Below, piece after piece: positions 63,668 through 64,000 of a stretch of DNA of 64,000 nt (positions within the stretch are counted from its first letter, which is position 1; every line of letters starts with the position of its first letter). Under the pieces are notes generated by a model. It was not told the origin of the DNA and did not search any database. It saw nothing but the letters and a program-made list of their open reading frames with translations. A program made the translations under genes and the position numbers. Where the stretch lies: NCBI RefSeq assembly GCF_001510715.1, contig NZ_LMTJ01000008.1, positions 1 to 64,000 of the forward strand, written 5' to 3'. The DNA is from Bacillus sp. FJAT-29814 (lineage in GTDB: Bacteria > Bacillota > Bacilli > Bacillales > Cytobacillaceae).

Positions 63668-64000
63668 TTATATCCCCTTGTACTTTTCCAGTTTTAAATC
63701 GAGAAAAAGCATCATTTTCTGATTTGGATCCTTGAAGTTAACCTCCCCAATTTCGGAAATTCGTTTTAATCGGTAATTTAACGTGTTTGCATGGACATTT
63801 AATGCTTTTGCCGCATCATTTATATTATTGTCGCAGTTTAGAAAGACCTCTAATGTTTCAACGAGGTTGCTATTATGCTTTTGGTCATATTGATGAAGTC
63901 TTCTTAAAGAATAATTTTCGTAACCTTCCGTTTTTCTCTTTTCTAAAAGAAGGTCAAAAAGTTGATAGATACCCAGTTTGTGATAGTTATAGATATTTTT
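63668..64000 (-). CDS. PucR/CdaR-family regulator (AdeR-like), C-terminal part
   Basis: The minus strand reads in frame from the window edge for 110 residues to TAA. The end is a PucR-type HTH: LEVFLNCDNNINDAAKALNV, HANTLNYRLKRISEI and LFLDLKL. The N-terminal sensory part lies outside the window. In B. subtilis AdeR, of this family, sits next to ald and activates it, so the same role is expected here. Confidence 0.88.
   Translation of the reverse strand, partial: KNIYNYHKLGIYQLFDLLLEKRKTEGYENYSLRRLHQYDQKHNSNLVETLEVFLNCDNNINDAAKALNVHANTLNYRLKRISEIGEVNFKDPNQKMMLFLDLKLEKYKGI

Overview
The window looks like a chromosomal segment of a moderately low-GC Bacillaceae (a Bacillus/Neobacillus-type spore former). 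It opens with the 3' end of a 5S rRNA and a 15-tRNA cluster whose order (Asn-Ser-Glu-Val-fMet-Asp-Phe-Thr-Tyr-Trp-His-Gln-Gly-Cys-Leu) is the order I recall for B. subtilis trnD. It then carries, in roughly B. subtilis order, homologues of yhbA/queG, yhbB, cspR/trmL, prkA, yhbH, yhcT, yhcU, pgcA, yhcYZ, yhdB and spoVR. Sporulation genes (prkA, yhbH, spoVR, a KinB-like kinase) support this. I see no transposase, integrase, phage module or CRISPR array.

Layout: 0-1.5 kb rRNA/tRNA; 1.6-4.2 kb an NAD-salvage operon (NrtR-like Nudix protein, PnuC, NadR); 4.3-6.4 kb two unrecognised proteins; 6.5-10.3 kb a YtrA-type GntR-regulated ABC exporter operon with a long palindromic operator; 10.5-11.3 kb a short-chain dehydrogenase; 11.4-18 kb an ECF-type importer cluster (RpiR regulator, S component, fused double ATPase, EcfT, PHP-domain protein, CodA-like deaminase) of unknown substrate; 18.3-20.5 kb an MscS-family channel, a secreted protein and a tiny ORF; 20.5-23 kb an odd RNA region (a second tRNA-Leu, two perfect 155-bp repeats carrying a 5' half-tRNA-Gly, the intact tRNA-Gly, and a 52-bp hairpin array).

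From 23 to 41.5 kb: queG-yhbB-trmL, nitroreductase, prkA and yhbH (both with sigma-E-like promoters), nagA-nagB-nagR with a NagR-type operator, a CAP-domain lipoprotein, a membrane histidine kinase, a diguanylate cyclase, an azoreductase, a DUF1646 transporter and a metallophosphatase. From 41.7 to 45 kb: a 2-oxoacid:ferredoxin oxidoreductase operon with an associated P-loop ATPase behind a perfect cre site, followed by a second 52-bp repeat array. From 45.8 to 64 kb: NERD protein, Fur-box cupin, MMPL transporter, deoR/deoC/XapX with DeoR-type operators, a Pit/DUF47 phosphate system, small membrane protein, RluA synthase, YhcU, PgcA, an AirSR/YhcYZ-type two-component pair with a four-cysteine GAF domain, YhdB, M14 peptidase, SpoVR, alanine dehydrogenase and the C-terminus of its PucR/AdeR-type regulator.

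Most genes are ordinary core or metabolic genes. The least explained signals are the tandem half-tRNA-Gly repeats, the two convergent-intergenic 52-bp hairpin arrays, and the ECF/CodA/PHP cluster. All assignments rest on reading motifs, synteny recall and spacing by eye; no database search was run.
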